NCBI GenBank assembly: GCA_032358165.1
Contig: JAALGY010000019.1
Coordinates: forward strand, 620,001-684,000
Direction: 5' to 3'
Length of the DNA: 64,000 bases
Source of the DNA: Diplosphaera chodatii
Taxonomy: Eukaryota; Chlorophyta; Trebouxiophyceae; Prasiolales; Stichococcaceae
How positions within the stretch are numbered: the stretch's first letter is position 1; the number at the start of each line of letters is the position of its first letter. Below, in pieces: positions 36,901 to 47,357 of this stretch. Made by a program: the position numbers and the translations under genes. The notes under the pieces were generated by a model. It was not told where the DNA came from, did no database searches, and saw nothing but the letters and a program-made list of their open reading frames with translations.

Positions 36901-37530
36901 AGAACGACTGCCAATCACGCTGGCTTTGCCGTGTTCGCAACATGCTCGCAGCACTACACTGCAGAACACCACCGACATGAACAACAAGGGTATGCACGCG
37001 CTTGTGCAGCGAAACAGCCATGGAAATAATCATACCTATAGCTGTCCCCTTTGCGACTGCTGTGCTGGCTCGCAGCGACTACTGGATATATCGACACCAG
37101 TGAGAGCACCGTCGCCACGCCTATCAGGAATGCGAGCACGCCAAAATAGCTTCCGAGCGGCCCGCAAGCACGCCAGATGGCCCGCGGGCCCGACAGCAGC
37201 CGCAGCAGGCGGCGCTTTGCGGTGCCAGTGGGCTCATGCAGACGGGCCTCATCACGAAGCCTCCGCGCCAACGTCCTGCAACGCCCCACGCAGGTATATA
37301 TATTGATCGTTTGTCAGATGATGCATTCAACAGCAGCTACGGCGACAACAAGGCTGCAACCATCACGGTGTAGCCCTTCAGATCTAATGCATGCAGCATT
37401 CGCGTTCCGGCTCAGAGACATCCTGCGGCCCTGACCTTGACAGAGTGACCGATGCCGTTGCTGCTGATGATGTTGCGCCGTTGACATCCAGGCGGATGTC
37501 ACCCGTCTCGCCCTCCGATGCCTCAGCCAT
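30936..37530 (-). CDS. OSCA/TMEM63 (CSC1-like, DUF221) membrane channel
   Basis: Seventeen exons chain in phase from the ATG at 37530: 37436-37530, 37083-37275, 36664-36868, 36259-36317, 35952-36155, 35786-35856, 35402-35505, 35090-35243, 34768-34932, 34462-34608, 34359-34420, 34242-34341, 33823-33958, 33500-33632, 33129-33235, 32718-32960 and 32423-32577. They encode about 777 residues. Features in order: an N-terminal membrane segment (YFGVLAFLIGVATVLSLVS) and a Cys-rich loop, two further membrane segments, then a cytosolic domain (RWSDYTVLLQW, GKALVSFAIPSGA, APEPGDVRWEHI). That last motif marks the DUF221 family. A multi-helix pore region follows (TTLAIVSAVFVVAFNGII, WTLNTFLLPLSCG). The family forms mechanically or osmotically gated cation channels. 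A low-complexity C-tail lies at about 32260-30936; its exons are open but their joins are not resolved. Confidence 0.8.
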
Positions 37531-38697
37531 GCTGTGCTGGGCGAGCCGAAACAGGGCGTCGCCTCAGCGTGGCTGAGCAACGCGCATGTCCGCAGGACAG
37601 ATCAGGCCAGATGACTAACTATGGCTCGCGCCACACATGAGCTGATGCAGTGCAGCAGCTGCCTGGCAAGCTGACGCAGCCCATGTGTCGGGTCTTCAAA
37701 GCTGCGAGATCAACCGAGGTGACCGCAGAAGTGGACAGCTACGGTCACTGCGAATGTAAACGTATCCAGAAAGCATGGTCGCGCATGAAATCGCCGTAGC
37801 AGATCCGAATTCGACGCAGCAACTGTCGCAATCTGTTCAGCCAGTGCAGGCAGGCATACGAGTGCCTCGCCGCCACTCGACGTTTGTGATGCTCCTACAA
37901 CGTGGATGCAACAAGCAATACGATGGATCGAATGCTTGCCTGTTCTCCACTTGCCGCATCGTTTGGGCCCCGCGGCTTGGAAGCTGGATGTTGCAGGCAC
38001 ATCGTCACTGCATGACGAGTGAGCGAGGCTCAGCAAGTTGCACACCCATGCCCTTGCCAGATTTGAACACCCAGCATTACAGCACTCCTCAGCACCATAT
38101 GCATCCGAACTGCGACCACTGAGAACACAGCCAACATCATGCATGAATATGAATATGAATATCAATATTTAAAGAAGTGTTGCTGCCATACTCGGAGCAC
38201 CGCAAACCGCTTCAGTGAGCGGGCTGCAGTGAACGTCATTTACCAATGGCTTGACCGTGGGCTGACAGCCAAACTATTCTGCGCTACTACCATGTGACAA
38301 TATACATACAACCAGGCCGGTTAGCCGCACCCTCTATCTTCTGGAGCAAGCCCTCTCCTTTCCTTCGCTTCTCTGATTAGTGACTGCCCGGCCGATCTGG
38401 CTGCTGTGCCACTTGCCTTCATGCTTCATACACCTTCGTTGATTGCTTCGAACACATTGCTTGGGGACTTCACGGCTGGAGGGCTTCACGGCCGCCTGCC
38501 TTGATGCCTTGCACTGGTAGGCTGTCACCCCATGCTCAAGGCGCCAGCGTGCCTGCGGTCTGCAACCCATCGACAATAATGTGTCAGCACTGCACTGGAA
38601 CATGTACATGCGCAAGAGCATGCGGACAGCTGGCCGCAGCAGGTCATGGTCGTGTGGGGAGTGGTCCTCAGATGCACTCCACGGCTCGCAAGTGAGC
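37531..38697. other. No gene recognised; contains an AT-rich GAATAT repeat
   Basis: Between two minus-strand genes. About 38140-38170 is an AT-rich run of ATGAAT/ATGAATATC units, unlike the GC-rich surroundings. No motif-bearing frame was seen. Confidence 0.5.
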
Positions 38698-41600
38698 TCA
38701 TACCTGGGTGAAGGGGTTGTATGCCAGGCTGGAGTTGAACTGCGAGAAGATGTCGGCGTTGACAGACAGCAGATCCGAGAAGTCGGCCTGGTCCGGCTCC
38801 CACGCACTGTAGAACGTCTCGTTCAGGGACTGCGGCCACGGCATAAACCCTCCGTCAAGGTGAGGAGGCTGAGGAAACTGTCTGGCCAAGCCGTCAAAGC
38901 AGTATCTACTTCACCATCTGGTTGTCGACTGCGGAAGTGCGGTATGCATACACATGCAGACAGTCGCACGTTCAGGGTGGTGACGACGGCGGCATTGGCG
39001 GGGCCTGCAGCAGCAGCGTACAGCTGCGCCAGGATGGCGGTGTTGGTCTCGTTGTACTGCTCCTTGAAAGCAAGCTGTGAGTTCACCGCCCGGCGCTCGG
39101 GGGAGTTGACACCGAGGGCGGTGAACATAGCGCCCAGGCCGCAGGCCACGAACAGGGTCAGCAGCTGCACAGGACAATTTTCCAGCCGTGAGTCGGGCCT
39201 CAGCAGCCATGCAAGCCAGACTTGCGAGGCTGCTTGCGCATGCGCAGTGTTGCACAAGCAAAGGATGCGGATGCTCTGTCTCTCAAGCTGATGGTCCAGC
39301 AGACAGATGATATAAAGTCTGTCCAGCGGCGCACCCAGCCAGTGAAGACAAGGCCAACCTGCGCCAGTTCCAAACATCAACATTACAGTGGATGCCAGAA
39401 GTAGTATGGTCAGCATTCTAAAGGACAGCATTACAGTGACTCAGATTACCCAAGGACGATGCTCACCGCACGCCAGTTGACGCCCTTCAGGCCCTCGAAC
39501 AGGCCAATAGCCAGCAGCCCGCCTGTGATGGTCTGCGTCGTCGAGATAGGCAGGCCTGCGCACGCAGCCATGCCACATGTATGCGCTGTTGCAAACACAG
39601 TCTTGGATGCACAACTCGTTTGAGGCTCTGCAGCTGATAAGTTCACGAATATGCACTGCATGTGGATGGTCTGTGCTGCAATTTAAGCAGCAATGCTTAA
39701 ACCTCACCGTAGCGGGATGCAATAGCGACGGTGATGGCGGTGGCCAGCTCGGCACAGAAACCGCGGGCATTGGTCAGCTGCATGGTACAGCACGTACCAA
39801 TGATGACACTCGCATCACATGAAAACAGCATGAGATGACAGGTTGGGCGTGGTCCGTGGTCCATGAACCGATGTCGGTTGCCTCACCTTGCAGACGCGAA
39901 CGCCCAGGGTGCGGATGACACGGGCGCTGAAGAAAGTCAGACCCACAACGATGCCAAGGCCACCTGTAGGCAGCACATGCCGGCAGACCTTGTCCGTATA
40001 TCTGCGGTAAAGCATCTGGGCTATAGTTTGCAACTGAACATCCCTCTCTGCTGTGGTTGAAATCATGAGACAACGGCAGGCGTAGATTGCAGCGGTGGGG
40101 CGCTGTCATCTCTATCACATCGCATTGTGCCCACCGATGACAAGGATCCACTCCTGAACATCGACGCTGCTGGAGATGCTGCCGCTGTTCCAGATGCTGT
40201 ACACGGCTGCGAAGGGCCCCATGGCGTTGGCCACGTCATTGGCGCCATGTGTGAAGGACATCACGGCAGCAGAGAACACCTGGCAGCCAACAAGCCAGGA
40301 TGATCGCAGCGGGGCGGCAGGGCCTTATCATCAGGCGAGGGGAGTCCTGTCACCAACCCTGTGCGGGTTCCACATCTGCAAGCTGGCTGAAAACATCGAT
40401 CGAGGCAGGTGCAGCTCACCTGGAGGTAGCGGAACAGCGACTCGACCTTGGGATCGAACGTCTCCGCATGCGCGTGCACTGCCATAGTGTGCGCGTCCGT
40501 GCGGGTCACGTCATGTACATCCACATTGACGTTCTGCACACCCATGAACACAGCGTCAGCCAGAGAGCGCAAGTATGAGCAGTCAGCATGCAAATTCCTA
40601 CAGCAGTGTTTCAGCACGGTTGGCTGTGTGCCAAACATCAACACAAATCTGACAACTATGGCTGACCATGAATAGCAGGCGAGTGATGGCATTGTTGCGG
40701 ACACCATCGGGGATCCTGGCCTTCATGCGCTGGAATGGAGTGTCAGCAGCCTGGACATCGATTGCCTTCTGCAGAGCCTCGGGGTCGTTCTTGTACTGCT
40801 CGTGCATGCTGCACACCAAGACGCATCGTCCTTTGGAACCCTTGACACTGGCACTCCAGGACAAACTGCGCAGTGCACACACTGCGCAAGGTGGCAGCCA
40901 CATTTGTTCCAAATGCTGCAGCTGAAGTAAGTAGGCTCTTCACCTGTCAACCATGTCAGCAGCCTTGAAGATGCGCCCCTTCAGCAGCGGCATGACGACA
41001 GCCAGGGTGATGATACAGGCAACAACTCCAAAGATAGCGCCGACATATGTGGCGAAGCCATCTGCACAGCATACACAAGCAGGTAGGCCAGGCGCGGACA
41101 AGTGCCTCCGGTATATTGCAATCACAGCAGCAGTGTGTTGCACCAACAAACCACAGGGGCAGTGCTCACCGCCGCGGTCAGCCCATGTGTCGTTCTTTGC
41201 ACCGGTCTGAATGATGAAGCTGACGATGAGCCAGAAGATGCCGCCGACAAGCACCGGCAGGAACTGCAGTGCCCAGATGGCAGTGTTACTGATGAGCTTC
41301 AACATGGTGCACACACAGTGTTGTGCACTGCTGACGCCAAAGTGACCAGACTACCATCAGCTGGGCAATCGGCAGGAGATCAGGGTTGTAGACTGAACAG
41401 TGCACTTGTGTGGGCAACGAATACTCACATAGAATGCGCGCATGAAGCCATGAGGCGAGCGCAGGATGAACATGCGGATGAAGAAGAATAGGATGACGGT
41501 GATGATGGCGCACATGACTGGCGACACAATCCACGACAGGAAGATTGGCAGCATGCCTGCAATCAGCACACCATGCTCTCGTCTTGGGGCACGGATTTTC

Positions 41601-42567
41601 AGCTCGGTGTCAAAGCCGCGATAAGACAGCTGCTTGTACAGAAGCAGGTGGGACAAACGACACCTGTGATGTAGGGGAATTCGTCCTTGGACCTCGACCA
41701 GATCACACCGCCGCTGTCCAGGGCCAGTGCCATGCCCACAGTGGCGCCAACTGCAGGGACTCACAGAAAGCACCGTCAAGCAAAGCCGAAAGGCGCTTGC
41801 GGGCGCCAAAGCGCAAGACTGAAGCACTGCATGCCGCTCAATGAGGCAGTCAGCACACGGGTTTCAGCAAAATCAAAGCAGCAACGCAGGTCACATGGCA
41901 GGATCACCTCGCTGTCGTGTGCGTCATGGACACTGGCAGCGAGAAATAGGTTGCGGTGTTGTCCCAGATCGCGGACGACAGCGCCACACACATGAAGCCT
42001 GCAGGCGATGGCAGCACGATGTAAAGCAGTTCGAGTTCGAGGGGCCAGCCTCCAGACCCATGGCCGGTGGCCTGTTCCAGCTGATGACCCGGTGGAGCAG
42101 CAGAAAGCGAGGTGGCACAGCTGTGCTGCACATCACTTGGTCCCATGCTGCATCCATGTCAGCGCAAAAGAGAGCCTCACCATACATGAGCAGCGTCGGC
42201 GTGTCCTGGAACTTCTTGATGTCGGCGACGCCGCTTTTGATGGTGGACGTGACGCCGGCACCCAGCAGCACGGCACCCAGGAACTCGCAGATGCCGGCCA
42301 GGATGACCACCTGGCCCAGCGTGAGCGCTTTGGCGCCCACTGTGGTGGCGAAACTGTTTGCCCTGCGCACCACACCTTGATCAGTGTGAGCCCATGACGG
42401 CGGTCTCCATTGCGCTGCAGCTGTGATGCGTGCTTGCATGTGATGCAACTCCTGCGCTTACATGATGATGCACAGCACAAGTGTGTCGACGCACATGTCA
42501 TTGGCGCCGATGCCAATTGCTGTGCCGAAGGAGAACACGACGGTGAGCGCGAAGATCCACGTGTACT
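38698..42567 (-). CDS. PHO4/SLC20-type sodium- or proton-coupled phosphate transporter (PTB-like)
   Basis: The first resolved exon (42496-42567) reads YTWIFALTVVFSFGTAIGIG and joins 42181-42362 to form GANDMANSFATTVGAKALTL, the first PHO4 signature. Later exons encode a THT block (LPVSMTHTT), VGATVGMALALDSGG, LPIFLSWIVSP, and FLPVLVGGIFWLIVSFII. The central hydrophilic loop contains YKNDPEALQKAIDV. The second signature follows: FTHGANDVANAMGPFAAVYS, then GLPISTTQTITGG and a last hydrophobic exon (LLTLFVACGLGAMFTALG). The protein ends near FNSSLAYNPFTQV. The arrangement matches Chlamydomonas PTB transporters, which import phosphate at the plasma membrane. The initiator exon was not found. The junction between the THT exon and the VGAT exon lacks a GT donor in the required phase. 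Confidence 0.88.
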
Positions 42568-43924
42568 CTGCATGGCAGGGAAGTGTTCCGGTTGTTGCTA
42601 TACTGCTAATGCCAATGCGACTGCCAGCCGCAGCTTACTGGATGTAGCGTCATGACGGTGACTGCACTGCCATCAAAGCAGCATGCAATGCAGGGCCTCA
42701 AGCCCGTTTGCACGGCACACATCACGTTCGTGTGTGGTGCATGTTGTCGCTGATCCAGCCGCGGCTGATCCGATCACATTGTTGCTGCCTCAAGGTTGAC
42801 AGCTAAACATGAACAGCTGTCAATAGTGTTGCGTTGCCCAAATGCACATACGTCGTACCCGGCACCAGTGACACAGAAGATGTGCCTCTATGCTGACCAC
42901 GCGCCATGTGCAATGCACCATGCAACTTGCGGGATGTCAGCACAGAATCGACTCTGCTGACAGGCGTGATGACGACGGTAGCAAATTGCCGCGCCATACA
43001 CTTCTGTTTGACAGTTGCCTAGTGCATTGCTGACGCAACCCCATACGAAATTGCTGCTGCTGCGGCAACGTTGTACCCATCTACGTCTGGCGCATGCTCA
43101 GACTGATCGACATGACGCAAGGGCAGACCCGAGGCGTTGTATCATCGTCACAGGGTCGCAGCAGGCAGCCTGACCCAAACATTTCGCTTCAAGCGGCAAC
43201 AATCACGCGTTGCTGTTGTGACTCGGTGCCACCGGTACAGCGTCCACCGACGGGATGCTCGGAAACACTAGCTAAGCATAGCTGATGAGCACGCAGCAGG
43301 TTATGCAAGCGTGGGCGTGCACGCAGGGGCGCTGCAAGGGGCAAAGACGGCGGCAAAATCTCCTTGAACTGCAGGCTTCGTGCCGCGCGGTGGCCCACTA
43401 CAACGGTCATCCGGTCATTATGTTGCACGCAGCAACAGCAGTTTTATTTGCCATTACTAAATGCTCTCAAGCGTGCCTTCGAAGAACGCCATACTCGCCG
43501 CCGCTCCTCAGCAGAGGCTCCCTCGCGACTTTAGCGCACTGAGCACACAGCGTCCGGACGCGGCAGCACCCTTGCCAGTAGCAGAGACGTTGCGGAGCTC
43601 GTCGCAGACGTAGCTTCGCAGAATGCGAGGGTCGACGGTGGCTGGTGGAGATGCCCGAACGATGCGCGCAAGGGGTCTTCCCGAAGAATCTTTCGCACGA
43701 CAAAGCACAATTTGGACAATCAAACATACAGGTGGCATGTTTGCAGCCCGCTCGGAGGCACTGTTATCCGTCTGCAGGCCCCGGACGGCGCGCCACGCCG
43801 CACAGTCGGTCCACATGAACTTTGACCTGCATAGTGAAGCCGCAAGCCCGTAACATGTTGCTTGCGCCTGTTACTCGCTGCTGGTACGACTCTGCCAACG
43901 TAGCATTATTGATGGTACTAGTAA
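42568..43924. other. No confident gene
   Basis: This holds the unresolved 5' end of the phosphate transporter and then unassigned sequence. Open frames at about 43500-43850 on both strands are unconvincing: no motifs and no splice chain. Confidence 0.4.
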
Positions 43925-44535
43925 ACGACCCCGTCGTTCCGACGGCCCAGTGCTAAAAGGAGAGGCTTTGAAAGGGCGTGTGAAATTAGGTGGTAATAGC
44001 GCTGAGTTAGCCCGTCATCAGCCTTCCGTCAGAAGCTGGCCCATGACGCCGCGCGGCAAACACGCCCGTGGCGTGCGCCCGTCAACAGGAACGGGCGAAC
44101 TCTGAATTATCATGCAGCATGAGGGGCGCGCCGGCCCGGAAGGACGCTCACGCGCAACGGAAAGTCCCAAAAATGAGGTCGTAAGAGAGTCCCGTGTCGG
44201 CTTCACCACATGGAAATTATTAGTATACAAGTTGCTGAGCCCCGTCGTTCCGACGGCCCGGTCATGAAAGGCTATATGTGGAAGGGCAGGTAGGCCGTGA
44301 TAGGCACAACGGGATTAGTCATCTGCCCGTCGAAGCCGGCCTCTGACGGCTCCAACATCAACATCTGCGTGCGCCCGTCGGCAGACACGCGAACAATAAT
44401 TTTCTCCGCGACATGAGCACCGCGCCGGTCGAAACGGGCGCCTAAACGCGAAGCAAAAGGCGAAAAACCGTCGCTTTTAGCGTCCAGTGCACGGTTTCCC
44501 GTGTGACACCACATGGAAATTATTAGTATTGATAG
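43925..44535. repeat. Two diverged ~310-bp direct repeats of foreign-looking sequence
   Basis: Each unit begins with CCCCGTCGTTCCGACGGCCC (starting near 43928 and 44241), which holds a 6-bp inverted repeat (CCGTCG/CGACGG). Each ends with CACCACATGGAAATTATTAG (near 44203 and 44510). Between these ends the units align but are strongly diverged; for example both carry GCGTGCGCCCGTC, and both have GCGCCGG further on. On the minus strand the right-hand unit holds an 80-codon frame that starts at ATGTGG inside the shared end and stops just before the shared hairpin. In the left-hand unit the same ATG meets a stop after two codons. Triplet, AT and CAG/CTG texture differs from the flanking nuclear DNA. 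Origin unknown. Confidence 0.75.
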
Positions 44536-44914
44536 AATGGTGAGAAAGTGACCGCTGCCTTTTGCGGCCGTTGCCTTACGATGCGGCAACGTTCTGCCTT
44601 TCGCAGTAGTAGGTAGTCTCCCCCTTTTCACGGATTTCACTCAAGGAGTCGAGGTCGCGACAGGCTGGTGTCAAGATGCGCCAAAGTTTCACCCCAAGAC
44701 ACGTTGGTTGCCTGCAAGCCTGCTAGCTGTAACCGTTGTGCCGAGAAAACTGCAGCGTGTCGAAGGAGTGCTGCATCCACCTTTGTAGCTGATATCCCTG
44801 AGTAGCGTTGAGCTGCTGCCTGCCGCAGCAGCAGATCCAGCTCCGCAAATTTACGTGCATGTTTGGCTTAGGCAGGACTCAGACACACCGTTGATGTTGG
44901 TTTGAACTCAAGAC

Positions 44915-46782
44915 ATGGCAGACCAGGGGGTCCAGGTTTTCACAAGTGCCGCCGCTATGCGCGAGTTTTCACGGAGGCATCGCTGTGGCGGGCGCACGGT
45001 TGCACTGGTACCCACCATGGTGAGCATTGCTCCCTCTCTATGCAGGAGCATCTGTCGGGGTCAGCATGGGTCCAGAAACAGTGATTGCCCCGCTGCTGCA
45101 GGGCAACCTGCATGACGGCCACATCTCACTGATTACTGCCGCCAGGTGATCTGCATAACACCCGAATCTACCATCTGCCTCCTGCCCAACACGGGTTGTA
45201 TGCGGGATAAAGCACTATGCGACCACACCAGTTGCCATGCTGCTACAGGTTTGTATGCTGTACAGGCAGGAGGCAGACATCGTGGTGGCGTCCATTTATG
45301 TCAACCCGACACAGGTGTAGGTACATGTTGCATCAAGCTGCTGCCCAGCCGAGTGCTTACAACGAGTAGCGCTGTCCTGACCGGGGTGACACGCCTTGGC
45401 TGGCAGTTTGCGAGAAACGAAGACTTCGATGGGTACCCGCGGCGGCGGGATGCCGACAGGGCACTGCTGAAAGCAGCTGGCTGCCACGCTACCTTTGAGC
45501 CCTCCTCCCTGTACAGCTCATGTGGGTCTCTGCTGTCAGTGAATTGATGACGTGCCATGTGAGCATCCGGACCGGGGAGTGCGTGAGCCAGATGCGACAG
45601 CAGTTGACCAAACTGCTGCTGCTATGAAGCAGCCTCGCAGAAGAGCGAGTCCAGTACGGTGGTGGGCATGTCGCAACATGTAGCGGGCGATCACGAGACC
45701 TTCATTCAGGTCAGGGCATTGCCAGTCATACAGCTATCTCGACGGGTCGCACATTGATTAGGGATGATGACAGCAATCCTGATCTGTGCCAAATGCTGCC
45801 GCCTGCATGCAGGTTGAGCACTTGCAGCGGGGGCTGTGCGGCAGGTCACGGCCCACGTTCTTCCGGGGCGTCGCCACGGTGCGCGGCGGCATGAGGTCCA
45901 CAAGCTGCCGCCTTGTGCAGCGCTGTCGGGCAAACTGCATGCACACTGGAGCGATGGGGTGTATCGCCTGCACCTTCGCCTCATCATGCGGTGCTTCACA
46001 CCAGCGTGCGCACGCGCAGGTGGTCGCGAAGCTGTTCAACGTCGTGGAGCCGGACGTGGCGCTGTTCGGGCGCAAGGACTTCCAGCAGTGGCGGCTGCTG
46101 CAGCGCATGGCCCGCGACCTGGACTTTGGCGTCCGCATCGTGGGCCTGCCCATCGTGCGGCACGACGACGGCCTGGCCATGAGCAGGTGGTGCTATGCTC
46201 CCATTGTTCACACCCGCAGAGCCAGCAGTTTCCAAGTAACATAGACGGTCGTCATGCACGCAGTGCCAGCGGCTGCCTGCTGCCTGGCACACCCATCGGT
46301 TTGCAGATGACCGTGCACAGCCAGCGCAAGAGGTGTCAATTGGTGCCATTCCTCTGCTGCAGTCGCAACAACATGCTGTCGGAGGAAGACCGGGCCAGGG
46401 CGCCGTGCATCTACCGCGCGCTGCAGTGGGCGCAGCACGCAGCAGCGTCGGGCGAGGCAGCCTCAGCGGCAGCACTCTGTGAGGGCGTGCGCCAGCGGGT
46501 AGCGGACGGCGGTGGCAGAGTGGACTATGTAGAGGCAAGCTGGGCAGTGTGAAGGAAAGTTCAACGGTATGCATCGGTGTCATGGAGTGCAGTGGCTCTT
46601 GGGCAACAGTCATGATGACATGGCAACTGTAACGTCCTCCGATGATTTGGTGTTTTCAGGCGGTGGATGCGGAGGAGCTGCAGCCGGTCGACCGCCTTGC
46701 GGAGTGCCAGGTCCTTGTCGCGGTGGCAGCGTTCTTCGGCAGCGTGCGGCTCATCGACAACATAGTGCTGGACCCTCCGTGA
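44915..46782 (+). CDS. PANC: Pantothenate synthetase (pantoate-beta-alanine ligase)
   Basis: Nine exons in phase: 44915-45019, 45102-45145, 45266-45314, 45407-45538, 45641-45709, 45813-45878, 46020-46186, 46363-46534 and 46660-46782, 308 residues. It catalyses ATP-dependent ligation of pantoate to beta-alanine, the last step of vitamin B5 synthesis on the way to CoA. Motifs: [18 protein letters not shown] (nucleotide-binding HxGH), [20 protein letters not shown], then [20 protein letters not shown]. Further on come [27 protein letters not shown] (the KMSKS-equivalent SSRN) and VDYVEAVDAEEL. It ends with [12 protein letters not shown]. The middle block between FEPSSLYSS and the [10 protein letters not shown] exon matches the longer plant-type insertion. 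The eighth intron (46535-46659) begins with GC. No clear presequence is present, suggesting a cytosolic enzyme, as in plants. Confidence 0.95.
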
Positions 46783-46867
46783 TGGACCAACACAGCAGCG
46801 GGTGCATGAGGTCCCTGGGTCGATGACTTCATCAGTTAGACCACTTTGGGTACCGTGTGGAGCTGCA

Positions 46868-46872
46868 TGTAA
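46868..46872 (+). promoter_or_regulatory. TGTAA polyadenylation element of PANC
   Basis: TGTAA lies 86 nt after the PANC stop codon. Confidence 0.35.
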
Positions 46873-47357
46873 CATGTGGTTGGCGCAACAATCAGTAATG
46901 CAGTGTGGCCGCCTGCAGAACGATGCATGTGATTGTGCGCTGTCTCAGAGCAACGGGGCAGTGCCCACAGCATGCACGGTCAGACGTTTCAGAGCAGCCT
47001 TGCTGTACAGTGCTTACCACCCCGATCAGGAGCGATCAAGGTCATTGAACCCAAGGGCTCCTTTCAGATCCAAGCCAATGGACCGTGCTCTGCCACGAAG
47101 CCGGCCAGCTGTGCGCGGCCCTTCAACAAAAAGATCGCTGCCTTTCACGTGCACTTCAGGTGTCAGGTCCAGCCCTCCAGCGTGAAGTTGCCCGCCTCCG
47201 GCGGCTGACGCACGTGCACCGCGCTACTGCCAGAAATGCGATATAACTTGCTATTGCTGGGCAGCGAGGACCGGCAGCACCGGCTCCAAGAGCCGCGGCC
47301 CTTGGTGACGATGGGTGGTAGGTTGGCGAGCTAACGCACACCGTCAGCACGGCAGCA
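46873..47357. other. Unassigned; one open plus-strand frame
   Basis: A plus-strand frame ending near 47208 (IKVIEPKGSFQIQANG and following) is open but shows no family and no clear splice partner. It could be an early exon of the next gene. Confidence 0.3.

Noticed and set aside
41357..41491. An extra PHO4 exon reading VYNPDLLPIAQLM
   Set aside because: It would need a phase that the flanking exons do not offer. Joining RAFY directly to FLPVLVGGIFWL keeps the phase and matches the family.
43925..44535. Integron attC sites, Neisseria-type uptake sequences or a CRISPR array as explanation of the 43.9-44.5 kb units
   Set aside because: Only two diverged units, no RYYYAAC/GTTRRRY cores and no short identical direct repeats; the hairpin resembles an uptake sequence only loosely.
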